Shown piece after piece: positions 18,358-26,899 of a stretch of 64,000 bases of DNA. The notes beneath the pieces are model-generated. The model saw only the letters and a list, made by a program, of their open reading frames with translations. It was not told the origin of the DNA and ran no database searches. Position 1 is the stretch's first letter; the number at the start of each line of letters is the position of its first letter. The stretch covers positions 1,396,321 through 1,460,320 of the forward strand of contig CP031964.1 of the NCBI GenBank assembly GCA_003443635.1, written 5' to 3'. Position numbers and translations under genes: made by a program. This stretch comes from Flavobacteriaceae bacterium. Its GTDB lineage: Bacteria; Bacteroidota; Bacteroidia; Flavobacteriales; Flavobacteriaceae.

Positions 18358-19462
18358 TCTTGTCTAAATTTATCTTTAAAGATACTGCATATTCTATAGG
18401 AGTTTCAGAAATCTTTAGAGTATAATTATTTGGATAAATTAAATTCAATCTACTTTTTATGTTTTGCAAACCAATATGGCTAGATTCTATATCTTGGCTA
18501 TGATTATGTTTTGGATTAGAAATATTAAAGTTTAGTTTATTACCTTCTATAGTAATTGAAATATCTATAAGTGCTTTTTTCTCAGGATATAACCCAAATT
18601 TAAAAGCGTTTTCTAAAAAAGTAATTAATATCATTGGAGGGATAGTAACATTTAAATTCCCTTCAGTACTAAAATTAACATTTACCTCACCTTCTTCAAA
18701 ACGCATTTTCTGTAATTCTATAAGGTTATTTAAAAATGTAATTTCTTGCTGTAGTGATACAAACGGTTCATCTACACTATTTAAAACGTACCTCATTGAA
18801 CTTGAAAGTAAAGTGATGGCATTTGCCGCTTCATAATCTTTGTTTCTTCTTGTAATAGCATATATGTTATTAAGCGTGTTAAAAAAAAAATGAGGATTGA
18901 TTTGAGAACGTAAAAATTTTAACTCAGTTTTTAAATTCTCTCTAATTAATGTTTGTTCTAATTGTTGATGGGCTATCCAATCTCTTATAAATTTATATAA
19001 GAAAGAAAATATTAAAACTAATAAGTTTATTGCCCAGGGAGGGCCACTAATGTCTCTACTATTGAACAAACCATTTGGATATAGAAACTTTAAATTTTCA
19101 GGAAGTTGAAATAAGCTTTGAAAAATATATCGAATAGATGTTTCTATAACTGTAATCAAACAAAACGAAATAATCAACCAAAAAAAATATTGTTTATATT
19201 TTCTGGTTGCCAATAATTTAGGAATTAGATAAAAAGCATTACCCCAAAATATTGAAACATTAAAAATTAAACCAACAATTAAAATGTAATAAATACTTCC
19301 ATCTGCTTTGTTAAAAGGATATACAAAGACATTATTACCCATGCCCCTAAAACTCAATAATAATAGAATAATGTATATAAGAAGAAGTAGACTAACTTCT
19401 ACCCAATGAATTTTTTGATACCATTCACCTTGAAAGAATACTGGTTTATCTGCCTTTCTCAT
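18335..19462 (-). CDS. LytS-type sensor histidine kinase
   Basis: A 375-aa membrane kinase. Four hydrophobic segments lie near residues 22-42, 57-80, 92-115 and 143-165, then a short coiled linker. The His_kinase motif LRSQINPHFFFNTLNNIYAI carries the phospho-acceptor His, and an HATPase region follows (LENAFKFG, then HIGLQNIKSRLNLIYP). There is no extracytoplasmic sensor domain of any size, so the signal is either sensed in the membrane or delivered by a partner protein. The heme-motif lipoprotein encoded 27 bp upstream is an obvious candidate. Confidence 0.95.
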   Translation of the reverse strand: MRKADKPVFFQGEWYQKIHWVEVSLLLLIYIILLLLSFRGMGNNVFVYPFNKADGSIYYILIVGLIFNVSIFWGNAFYLIPKLLATRKYKQYFFWLIISFCLITVIETSIRYIFQSLFQLPENLKFLYPNGLFNSRDISGPPWAINLLVLIFSFLYKFIRDWIAHQQLEQTLIRENLKTELKFLRSQINPHFFFNTLNNIYAITRRNKDYEAANAITLLSSSMRYVLNSVDEPFVSLQQEITFLNNLIELQKMRFEEGEVNVNFSTEGNLNVTIPPMILITFLENAFKFGLYPEKKALIDISITIEGNKLNFNISNPKHNHSQDIESSHIGLQNIKSRLNLIYPNNYTLKISETPIEYAVSLKINLDKNEMYSHR

Positions 19463-19489
19463 ATTTCAAGATAATCAATTTATACATCA

Positions 19490-20560
19490 TTATTGTTTGT
19501 TTAAAACTTGAAAAGCAATAGTTCCGGCTTTTACTAAATGTGCTAAATTTTGAGATTCATTTGGAATTTTTGGAATTCCCCAAATATCAAAATCTAATTG
19601 ATACAAATCTTGACGCATACCATTGTAAATGAAATCTTTTCTAATTTGTTTGTATATATCTACCTGATTGTTAGAAACTGAGGGAGTAGCATGACACCTA
19701 TTACAAAGATTTTCCCTGCCTTTAGAGCTAACGACCATAGATTTTATCTTAGATGAAGACGTTTTTTTGTCAGATTTCATATAATCGATAACATTATTAA
19801 GTATTTCAATTGTTGAGCTTGCAGCTTTTTTATAATCTTGTATGTATTCTTTTGATGACCAGGAATCTAACTTGTCTGCGTTTCGTAATAAATATAAAAA
19901 CCCATCTCTTTTATTTTCGAAAAACGAAACATCTGGAATTTCTCCTTTACTTGTATATCCCCAAGTTTTCCTAATTAAATGATTATTGTTTAACATGGTT
20001 TTAGCATGTGTGTATGGGTAACGCTCTAGTTCGGTTAAACTATCAATATAGCTTTTTGCATTGACTTCAGAAAGAATATTACTTAATGGAAGTGCTTTTC
20101 GTTTTTTATCGAATTGACGATAAAAATTTTCCACAGAAGCTTCTAAATCGTTATCAACAAAATCATTTCCCCAAATTCTTACTTTATTTATAGTACCATC
20201 ACTTTCAAAAACTATAGAAAGCAAAGCGTCTTTAAATTTACCTTCTTGTAAATTAAAAACTAAAATTTTTAGGTGTTTAACAGATGTATCAATAGTTGTA
20301 TTCGCATTGTATACTTTTATAGAGTTAAAGTCATTTGTTAAACTCTCAAAATAAGGTAAAACCTTTTCTATAAGTTGCTCTTTTTGAAAATCTTGACGAA
20401 CTAAATTGTTCAAATTTAATTGAAGGTTTATACCTAGTTCAATACCGTCAATTGAACCAGATCCCTGAGCTTTTGAAGTTTCAGTACAGGAGATTAAAGT
20501 AATTATTAATATCATTAAAACTGACTTCATAAATTGAGATGCTAAATTTTTCATAACCAT
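19490..20560 (-). CDS. Lipoprotein with single c-type heme motif (CxxCH)
   Basis: A 356-aa protein with a signal peptide and lipobox (TLISC, Cys25), so it is periplasm-facing and lipid-anchored. A single CNRCH motif at residues 286-290 is the covalent heme c attachment signature; no second CxxCH is seen. The preceding ~250 residues are helix-rich with no motif I recognise. The start forms a TAATG overlap with the 61-aa gene upstream. It is followed by the kinase and response regulator on the same strand. I do not recognise the family; a redox or gas-sensing input, or an electron-transfer role, are both possible. Confidence 0.75.
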   Translation of the reverse strand: MVMKNLASQFMKSVLMILIITLISCTETSKAQGSGSIDGIELGINLQLNLNNLVRQDFQKEQLIEKVLPYFESLTNDFNSIKVYNANTTIDTSVKHLKILVFNLQEGKFKDALLSIVFESDGTINKVRIWGNDFVDNDLEASVENFYRQFDKKRKALPLSNILSEVNAKSYIDSLTELERYPYTHAKTMLNNNHLIRKTWGYTSKGEIPDVSFFENKRDGFLYLLRNADKLDSWSSKEYIQDYKKAASSTIEILNNVIDYMKSDKKTSSSKIKSMVVSSKGRENLCNRCHATPSVSNNQVDIYKQIRKDFIYNGMRQDLYQLDFDIWGIPKIPNESQNLAHLVKAGTIAFQVLNKQ

Positions 20561-20745
20561 TAAATTTTATTAATGCATTTTAATGTCTTTTCGGAAAATG
20601 TTTTTTGGATTGTATTATTACAATTGACATCAATTGATTCCTTAAGAAAAGATAATTGAAGCTCTTGTGATCTATTCAATTTTTTATTTTGTGAAAAAAG
20701 TAAAAACGGAATATAAAGTAGAAATAATAAGATAAGTTTTTTCAT
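20560..20745 (-). CDS. Small secreted protein, 61 aa
   Basis: A short gene with a clear signal peptide (LILLFLLYIPFLLFSQ) and a mature part of about 42 residues with two cysteines (NCNN, KCIN). Its stop overlaps the start of the heme lipoprotein by one base (TAATG), which argues that it is translated and coupled. It is the first gene after the putative LytTR operator. Function unknown. Confidence 0.6.
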   Translation of the reverse strand: MKKLILLFLLYIPFLLFSQNKKLNRSQELQLSFLKESIDVNCNNTIQKTFSEKTLKCINKI

Positions 20746-20803
20746 AAACTCAATTTTTTATGATAAAACTAAAATTAGTTGCTTTTGTGACAATTTGAAA
20801 AAT

Positions 20804-20833
20804 TATGTCACGAACTGTAATAGATATGTCACG
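20804..20833 (-). promoter_or_regulatory. Putative LytTR operator: 9-bp direct repeat, 21-bp period
   Basis: TATGTCACG occurs perfectly at 20804-20812 and 20825-20833, separated by 12 bp, i.e. two helical turns start to start. This is the geometry bound by LytTR regulators. It lies 59 bp upstream of the first gene of the operon that ends in a LytTR regulator. A weak promoter (TTC near 20797-20799, TAATTTTA at 20771-20778 on the minus strand, 18-bp spacer) would place the site next to the -33 position, as for an activator. TGTGACA at 20786-20792 is a possible inverted third half-site. The rest of this gap (20834-20947) shows nothing recognisable. Confidence 0.55.
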
Positions 20834-20947
20834 TATTATCTAATAAATGATCGATGCTGCTATTAATATAACTAGCAGTTTTATAATAACTTTTCATTGA
20901 AAGAGCTAATTGAACCTCATTAAATATATTATTAATGACAATTGTTT

Positions 20948-22975
20948 TTAAGAACTCTTTAATTTAATAATCAACCGCTTACTTTTTACATTTTTAACCC
21001 GTTCATTTAGTAACTTCAGTTTATTATAATTCTCTTTCGGAATTAAGTTCTTTATAATTTTATAATTTGATTGCAGTTTAAGTTGATTCTTCTTACTCTT
21101 TTTTAATTCAAAAAAATATTCTCCATAATCATTTTTAAAATCTAAATTTCCATTTTCAAGACCTAAGACTTCTATGTTACAAGGAAAATTTATATAAAAC
21201 ATAAAATTGTCAGAATAACTATAATCGAGGTAATAATTTAGTTCGGAAGTATCAGAATTGCTTATTAACTGATTATGTTGAATCAATTTATCAACAGAAA
21301 TACTTACGAGACTATCATTTATAAATGTGATTACATTATTTAATGTGCCCTCAGTATTCATACTGTAGGCGTAAGGTTTATTTCTATTTAGTTTTATATT
21401 TTTAACAGTATCAATCTGCATTGTTTTATCACTACCTTCAAATTCTGATAAAACATCATAAAAGTTGCTTACTTTTTCATTTTGATTTAATATTTCAAAA
21501 AAAGTTCGCAATTCTGTAGATAACCCACCAGAAACTTTAAATCTATATTTAAAATAAGTTTTCTTTTCTTCAACATCCACGTTGGTGAAAATTGTTTGGT
21601 TTATATAATTATGATTTGAATCCATTCCAGGCAAATTAATTTCAGCTACAGTTACAGAATCCACCATTGCTAATTTTAAATCCCTAGCTATAAATTTGTC
21701 TTTTTTCTTCTTTTTTTCTTTTAAATATGGTTTAACTAAAACGGCATCAGTACTGTATAAAGGTGTTGGGATTTCATCAATTTGATACATATAAAAGTCA
21801 TTGTGCGGATATAAAAATTTCACGTATCCATTTTCATTTTCAAAGGCAAAAAAGACATGGTCATACTCACCTTTTCTTATGTAATGAGTATCAATAGCAC
21901 CTAAACGTTTACTTCTACCAAATACAGCCCAATATTCAATCTCTAAATCTTCTAAAATTTGTCTGTAAAACCTTCTAATACTAAACGGATCAAACTTTTT
22001 CTCTTTTAGAAAATAACCACTAGACTTTATAAACTCATTTTTTTGAACAGATTCCATCTTAAAGTTGTTTAACACTTCTGTATGTAACAAGTTAAATTTA
22101 TAATACTTAGAACTATCCTTGGCAGCTCCAATTACATTGCGCTTCCATCTTTTATAATACGAAGATTTTTCGTAGTCTAATGCGATTGGTTGTGTAAGGA
22201 AATTAAATTCCTCATTATAAACATCTTTCCAAGTTCTTAGCTCACTATTTTTATTTTCTAAAGAGTAATACAAATATGGTAACTCACAAGGTATACAACT
22301 ATATTCACTCTCAACAAACCCTTTTACTTTATCCATCGAAAATTGTAAATAAACCAAAGAGTCATTAGATATAATTGCTGGCTCAGGGAAATCATTATAA
22401 GATTTATATCTCACCGTTAAATCTGAACTTGTTTTTATGGTGTATTGTGAATTTTTACTAGGTAAATTTGTGTATAAATTTACATAACTCAATAAATCAG
22501 TTTTTTTTAAACTCTCAGAATAAACGTACGATGTTTCAATAGTGTCTCCTGGTTCTACAGCAGGAATTGGATAATTAATAGCTCCAAATTTTTTATCTTT
22601 GAAATTCTGTTGAAATATTAAACTAGAATCTAATTCAACTATAGAACCATCCGATTTTAAGGTTTTTATTTTAATATTTTCTATGTTATTACTCACATAT
22701 TCATTCAAGTTCAAAAAAGCATAATTTTCCACACCAGTAGTATTATTTACTACTAATTTGTTATTTATCGAAATATACTTCTTGTACTGTAGCCAATTTT
22801 TTATATATGAAACATCAGTATATGAATATGAATAGTAAGCATCTGAATTTTTGCAAAGCGTTAAAAAAGGATCCTCTACCTTGTTTTTATCAGTAGAGTT
22901 GAAACTGTAAAAAAGCGCACAAATGCATATAATGATTAGGCTAGCTTTTCTGTTTTTTGAGAACGATAGGTTCAT
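20948..22975 (-). CDS. DUF3857/transglutaminase-like protein lacking the catalytic cysteine
   Basis: A 675-aa exported protein with an N-terminal hydrophobic segment (ASLIIICICALFYSF). Residues ~45-230 match the DUF3857 beta-domain pattern (LKSDGSIVELDSSLI; YPIPAVEPGDTIETSYVYSE). Residues ~310-400 occupy the place of a transglutaminase core, but no GDCKD-type cysteine is present; one candidate His remains (DHVFFAF, His373), and the Asp site reads LYPHND. It is probably a non-catalytic partner. Its first 35 bp overlap the end of the upstream gene, which encodes the intact version. Confidence 0.75.
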   Translation of the reverse strand: MNLSFSKNRKASLIIICICALFYSFNSTDKNKVEDPFLTLCKNSDAYYSYSYTDVSYIKNWLQYKKYISINNKLVVNNTTGVENYAFLNLNEYVSNNIENIKIKTLKSDGSIVELDSSLIFQQNFKDKKFGAINYPIPAVEPGDTIETSYVYSESLKKTDLLSYVNLYTNLPSKNSQYTIKTSSDLTVRYKSYNDFPEPAIISNDSLVYLQFSMDKVKGFVESEYSCIPCELPYLYYSLENKNSELRTWKDVYNEEFNFLTQPIALDYEKSSYYKRWKRNVIGAAKDSSKYYKFNLLHTEVLNNFKMESVQKNEFIKSSGYFLKEKKFDPFSIRRFYRQILEDLEIEYWAVFGRSKRLGAIDTHYIRKGEYDHVFFAFENENGYVKFLYPHNDFYMYQIDEIPTPLYSTDAVLVKPYLKEKKKKKDKFIARDLKLAMVDSVTVAEINLPGMDSNHNYINQTIFTNVDVEEKKTYFKYRFKVSGGLSTELRTFFEILNQNEKVSNFYDVLSEFEGSDKTMQIDTVKNIKLNRNKPYAYSMNTEGTLNNVITFINDSLVSISVDKLIQHNQLISNSDTSELNYYLDYSYSDNFMFYINFPCNIEVLGLENGNLDFKNDYGEYFFELKKSKKNQLKLQSNYKIIKNLIPKENYNKLKLLNERVKNVKSKRLIIKLKSS

Positions 22976-24767
22976 TAATTATTTTTTTAAACAATTTTAA
23001 AATTTCATTTGTTTCGTCGATGTTTTCTTTTTCTATAAATATATAATCGAAAATAAAATCATAACTACATTCGATTACCAAATTCGATATCGCGCTTATT
23101 TTTACATTTAGTAATATTCCTTCTCCTTCATAATGATGTTCAATAGTATTAAAAGTTTCAATAGGCTCGTTAACCTTAATTTTTACACGCACTTTTTTGT
23201 GAAAAGGATTCCTTAAGTAAATACCCTCTATTAACGTTTCTCTGTTTTCAGTTTCAATAAGCCTTGGCAAAAAATCAATAAATAAATACTTATTTAAGCC
23301 ATCATTAAAAGTTTTACCATTGATAGAAATGTTTCCTTCAAAATGTAACTTTTTAAATTCATTAGTTATTATTAAATCAGAAATTGATTGGTTTCCAAAA
23401 ACTTCTTCATAAAACAATTTTGCAAAATTCTCAAACTCTTTTTTGCTTTCATTTTTAAGATTACGCTGTAAATAGTTACCAGAGATACCATTATAGTCAA
23501 TATCAAATCCTCCTTCTATAAGCGTGTTATTAGTATCTATTTTTAAATCCATTTGATAATAAATTTCATTTTCTTGAGGACTAAATTGCTTTACTTCAAA
23601 AAATGAGCCTCCATTAGAATTTATAATTAAAATAGTACGGCCTTGTAAACTTTGCACTGGTGTTCCTTCTATATGAATAGGGTCTGTAGGATCTAATAGT
23701 ATTGTTTTACCGTTTATATAAGCAATGCAAATAACATGATTGGCAGAACTTAATGAGGGAAAATCACAATCACTAATATGATCAAAAGTAGCAGCTAAAG
23801 CAATATCGCTAACAATACCTTTATATTTTAACGCTTCAGATAAAAAATTTGAAAGATCTTTGCAATCACCTTGCTTGTTTAAATAAACTTCATTGGCATG
23901 TGAGGGAATAAAAGCTCCCATGCCAATTTCTATAGCGACATATTTAAAATTATTTTTCACATAACTGTAAATAATATTTACAATCTGCATTGGGTCTACT
24001 ATATTAGCAGTTAACTCATCAATTTTTTGTTTTACTGAAGCATTCAATCCTTTTTTTGTAGTCACATTTTTAAAATACCAATCGTTCATATACTTGATGG
24101 GTTGACTCTTATAAGAACTTGGCATTACAAGAATCCGCATTAACGGAACTTTTATGTTCTTATAAATTCCAAAAAAATGCAATGGATTGGGTTCTACTTT
24201 CTTTGGAGATACTTTTATGTTCCATATAGAACCAGTACTAGTTTTAATAGAATCGATTGCATAAAAAGATAATGAATCTTTATAAATTGTGTTGTGCGCT
24301 AATTCAAATTTTTTAGGAATGCTTATTTGATATTTTAATGTATCTATTTTGTTATAGGAAAAGAGTTGTAAACTTGAAAAATACATCAATTCTGGGCATG
24401 ATACCGAATATGTCAATTTTACTTCTGTGTTAGCCGGAATCTCAATAGATTTTATCTTTTTACTAGCTATATAATCTAACTCAAGATTTTCTTCATAAAT
24501 ATTTTTTATAGATATTTTTTTTATGCGTTTTCCTTTTTTGGCAGACAGCTGGATATCTGATATTTGCTCTAATTCTGCATCATAGTAAATCGGATAAAGA
24601 TGTGGTTTATCAGTTCTTTTAAATTCGATTGTAACTTCGTTTATAAAAGAAGAATCTTCTTGAACTCTAATTTTTTCTGACCTCGATTTTAAATGGATAT
24701 TTTGAGTGAATCCTTTTACATTGTAAAAAACAAAAAATAATAAAATCAGATACAATTTCTTATTCAT
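22941..24767 (-). CDS. DUF3857 and transglutaminase domain protein
   Basis: A 608-aa exported protein with a signal peptide (LYLILLFFVFYNVKGFTQ). Residues ~30-210 are a DUF3857-type beta domain (KRIKKISIKNIY; NTEVKLTYSVSC). A transglutaminase core occupies ~255-375 with a complete triad: Cys302 in KQGDCKDLSNF, His344 in SSANHVICIAY and Asp359 in LLDPTDP. The C-terminus is another beta region. Likely periplasmic; the substrate is unknown, and the fold serves as either a crosslinking enzyme or a protease-like hydrolase. The start codon is 19 bp from element A of the adjacent repeat array. Confidence 0.85.
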   Translation of the reverse strand: MNKKLYLILLFFVFYNVKGFTQNIHLKSRSEKIRVQEDSSFINEVTIEFKRTDKPHLYPIYYDAELEQISDIQLSAKKGKRIKKISIKNIYEENLELDYIASKKIKSIEIPANTEVKLTYSVSCPELMYFSSLQLFSYNKIDTLKYQISIPKKFELAHNTIYKDSLSFYAIDSIKTSTGSIWNIKVSPKKVEPNPLHFFGIYKNIKVPLMRILVMPSSYKSQPIKYMNDWYFKNVTTKKGLNASVKQKIDELTANIVDPMQIVNIIYSYVKNNFKYVAIEIGMGAFIPSHANEVYLNKQGDCKDLSNFLSEALKYKGIVSDIALAATFDHISDCDFPSLSSANHVICIAYINGKTILLDPTDPIHIEGTPVQSLQGRTILIINSNGGSFFEVKQFSPQENEIYYQMDLKIDTNNTLIEGGFDIDYNGISGNYLQRNLKNESKKEFENFAKLFYEEVFGNQSISDLIITNEFKKLHFEGNISINGKTFNDGLNKYLFIDFLPRLIETENRETLIEGIYLRNPFHKKVRVKIKVNEPIETFNTIEHHYEGEGILLNVKISAISNLVIECSYDFIFDYIFIEKENIDETNEILKLFKKIINEPIVLKKQKS

Positions 24768-24785
24768 AGTTTTTTCAAATATATG

Positions 24786-24901
24786 ACAATGTTTGGTTTT
24801 GTTACTTTTGCCTAAGTTAGTAAAAAAGAACGACTCGTAGTTCAGGCGCGAGGATTTTCTGAAGAGAAAATATGAAGCAATTATTTTATACGCCGTTGTG
24901 C
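24786..24901. repeat. Structured repeat element A (116 bp)
   Basis: It shares with elements B-D the core CTAAGTTAGTAAAA near 24812, a GATTTTC/GAAAATA hairpin at ~24853-24872, and the right end GCAATTATTTTATACGCC followed by GTTGTGC. The left end (ACAATGTTTGG) is the most diverged of the set. It sits 19 bp from the transglutaminase start and 8 bp from the NAD(P)-binding gene stop. Confidence 0.7.
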
Positions 24902-24908
24902 TAAGTTT

Positions 24909-25562
24909 TTATTCTTCTGATATCACTACTTTCTTTCGTATTAAATAGTCTTTCTCCAAACTGTCGACTAGGTAATTAGCAACACTTTGCCTGCTTATCA
25001 AAATGCTTGGTTTAGGTTTGTTTTCAAAAGATTCTTTGATTTTTGTTTCTCGCTTTGAATTGTAAAGCCCAACTGGTCGAACAATAGTCCAGTTCAATTT
25101 TGATTCAGATAATATTTTTTCTTGTTTTTCGTGATCTTTATATGCAACTCCAATATTACTATTATTGATAAACCATTTGAACCATTTTGGAATATCATTC
25201 TTGGTTTCTGCAACTCCCCAAGCCGAACATATAGTTATTCGCTTTAAATTTTGATTTTCAGCAATTGGAATTAAATGATCCATAACGTCCGAAAGGAAAG
25301 TTTTTGGTGTTCTTAAATTCGCCCAAGGGAAGTCCGATTTTCTTGAAACATTCAAAACATTAATCAATACATCACAGCCAAAAATTGCTTTTCTTAAGTC
25401 AATTTTATTATTAGGGCTTCCCTCAAAGATTGTTAACCCATCACTTGCTTCAATTCTTTTGGAGTTTCTAGAAAGACAGTTTACACGATAGCCTTTTTCT
25501 AGTGCTTTCTTTAGCACTAGCCTTCCAGTTCTTCCAGTTGCTCCAAGTAGTAACAATTTCAT
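24909..25562 (-). CDS. NAD(P)-binding protein, NmrA/atypical SDR-like
   Basis: A 217-aa single-domain Rossmann protein: LLLLGATGRTGRLVLKKA at the N-terminus is the GxxGxxG loop, followed by the charged strand VNCLSRNSKRIEA. Conserved later elements are ITICSAWGVAE, YKDHEKQEKILSES and NWTIVRPVGLY. There is no classical YxxxK pair in the usual place, matching the NAD(P)H-binding NmrA/BVR-B-like group of isomerase, epimerase or reductase homologues. Substrate unknown. Bracketed by element A and the truncated copy E0, it looks like one member of the array. Confidence 0.85.
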   Translation of the reverse strand: MKLLLLGATGRTGRLVLKKALEKGYRVNCLSRNSKRIEASDGLTIFEGSPNNKIDLRKAIFGCDVLINVLNVSRKSDFPWANLRTPKTFLSDVMDHLIPIAENQNLKRITICSAWGVAETKNDIPKWFKWFINNSNIGVAYKDHEKQEKILSESKLNWTIVRPVGLYNSKRETKIKESFENKPKPSILISRQSVANYLVDSLEKDYLIRKKVVISEE

Positions 25563-25574
25563 TTCTTAAATTAA

Positions 25575-25624
25575 GCGCAATAGTTTTGTGTATGGGTTTT
25601 CGTATTAGTTGCTAAGATACCAGT
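25575..25624. repeat. Truncated repeat element E0 (left half only)
   Basis: GCAATAG, then TTTTGTGTATGG and TTGCTAAGATACCAG, align with the left half of element D (TTTGTGTATGG ... ACTAAGATAGCAAAAG). The hairpin and right end are missing; in their place is the serine-hydrolase gene, whose last codons (Leu-Ser-Asn, stop at 25605) are written in element sequence. The left end lies 13 bp from the NAD(P)-binding gene start. Confidence 0.6.
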
Positions 25625-26648
25625 CGTATATTAACTGTACTTTATTTGGTTGTTGCATATTCCAAGCTGTCGTTACGATAATCAAGTTTTCTTTCCTAGA
25701 CACAATTATATTTTGTCCACCAGCACCCCTTGCTAAAAACACATTCGTTTTCTTGTTGCTTTGGGAAATTGGATTGCTCCACCAAAAATAACCGTAGTCA
25801 TATTGCTTATATGCACCATTTAATCCAACTCCTGTAACAATTGAAGATGTTGCAGTTTTAACATAGTTTTCAGGTAAAATTTGTTGGTTATTCCACCTAC
25901 CATTTTGAAGATAGAGCTGTCCGATTTTAGCCATATCTCTTGATGTTAATGAAATAAGAGGCATTCCATTATTTTCAGGTTTGCCGTTGCCTTGCCAAAA
26001 CCAGTAATTTTTGATATCTAAAGGCTCGAACAAATAATGTATAGCAAATGAGTCTATTGCCATTTTTGATTCACTTTGAATAAGTCCTGAGATTAGCGTA
26101 GGTGCAGCGTTGCTATACACGAATTTTGTTCCAGGTGTTGTATCCATAGGTGTATCAAGTATTTTTTTATACCAATCGCCTTCTTTACTAATTATTTTCC
26201 TCCAGGTATTATTAGGGTCTTCCCAAGCTCCCTCTTTCCATTGAAACCCATGTCGTTGTGTTAATAAATCACTAATTGTTATTTGTTGTTTAAGATTCCC
26301 CTTTAAAGAATACTGCTTAAAATAATCAGAGATAAGGTCGTTTTCATTTTTTATTATGCCTTTTTGTAATGCACAACCTAATAAGGTAGAAATAACGCTT
26401 TTGGTTGCCGATTGTAATTGATGTATAGAATCCCTTGTCCATTCGTTATAGTAATTTTCAAATAAAACTTTACCGTTCTTTACGATAAGTAAACTATGAA
26501 CAGTTCCGAACTCTCCCTTTTTTATAGCACTGTCTGCTGACAAGGCCCTATTATATAATGTTTCGTCAATGCTCTTTTCCTCGAAATTGATTTGAGAAAA
26601 TACATTGGTTGTCAATAAATAAAACGTTAATAAAAGTATATATTTCAT
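25605..26648 (-). CDS. Serine hydrolase, beta-lactamase/class C-like
   Basis: A 347-aa exported hydrolase with signal peptide MKYILLLTFYLLTTNVFSQ. Active-site features: SxxK in LQSATKSVISTLLG and the tyrosine motif YSN in FVYSNAAPTLISG. A late ARGAGGQNIIV segment stands where KTG-like residues lie. This family includes esterases and peptidases, so a resistance role is not implied. A longer frame to 26771 exists, but its 41 extra codons are repeat-element B sequence, so I place the start at 26648, 20 bp from the element. The C-terminus ends in truncated element E0. Confidence 0.85.
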   Translation of the reverse strand: MKYILLLTFYLLTTNVFSQINFEEKSIDETLYNRALSADSAIKKGEFGTVHSLLIVKNGKVLFENYYNEWTRDSIHQLQSATKSVISTLLGCALQKGIIKNENDLISDYFKQYSLKGNLKQQITISDLLTQRHGFQWKEGAWEDPNNTWRKIISKEGDWYKKILDTPMDTTPGTKFVYSNAAPTLISGLIQSESKMAIDSFAIHYLFEPLDIKNYWFWQGNGKPENNGMPLISLTSRDMAKIGQLYLQNGRWNNQQILPENYVKTATSSIVTGVGLNGAYKQYDYGYFWWSNPISQSNKKTNVFLARGAGGQNIIVSRKENLIIVTTAWNMQQPNKVQLIYDWYLSN

Positions 26649-26667
26649 ATTTCGTCCTACAATAACC

Positions 26668-26786
26668 GCTAACGTATTTGTGTGTAGTTTGTTACGTGGA
26701 ACTAATTTAGCAAAAAAGAAGAGAAGACACAGGGTTTTGCAAGAAATCCTCGAATATCCATTAAACAACATAAACGATAAACGTTA
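26668..26786. repeat. Structured repeat element B (119 bp)
   Basis: The left end GCTAACGTATTTGTGTG and right end ATAAACGTTA form an imperfect inverted pair. The internal CTAATTTAGCAAAAAAGAAG matches the common core, and GGTTTTGCAAGAAATCC is the (weaker) inner hairpin. The remaining gap to 26899 is a plain AT-rich leader of the DUF2306 gene, with no clear promoter box. Confidence 0.65.
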
Positions 26787-26899
26787 TTAATAACTGACAT
26801 TTTTGAACTAAATAAAATCACCGTCCATATTATATCAAAAGAATAAAGACTTCAATTAATTAAAATTCATTACTTTCAATTTTCACAAATTGATGCTAT

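Noticed and set aside
20834..20947. Hidden gene or element between the LytTR operator and the pseudo-transglutaminase end
   Set aside because: Stops in all frames I followed and no match to the repeat elements.
26649..26771. N-terminal extension of the serine hydrolase from the long frame
   Set aside because: The extra codons lie in repeat element B and precede an ideal signal peptide start at 26648.
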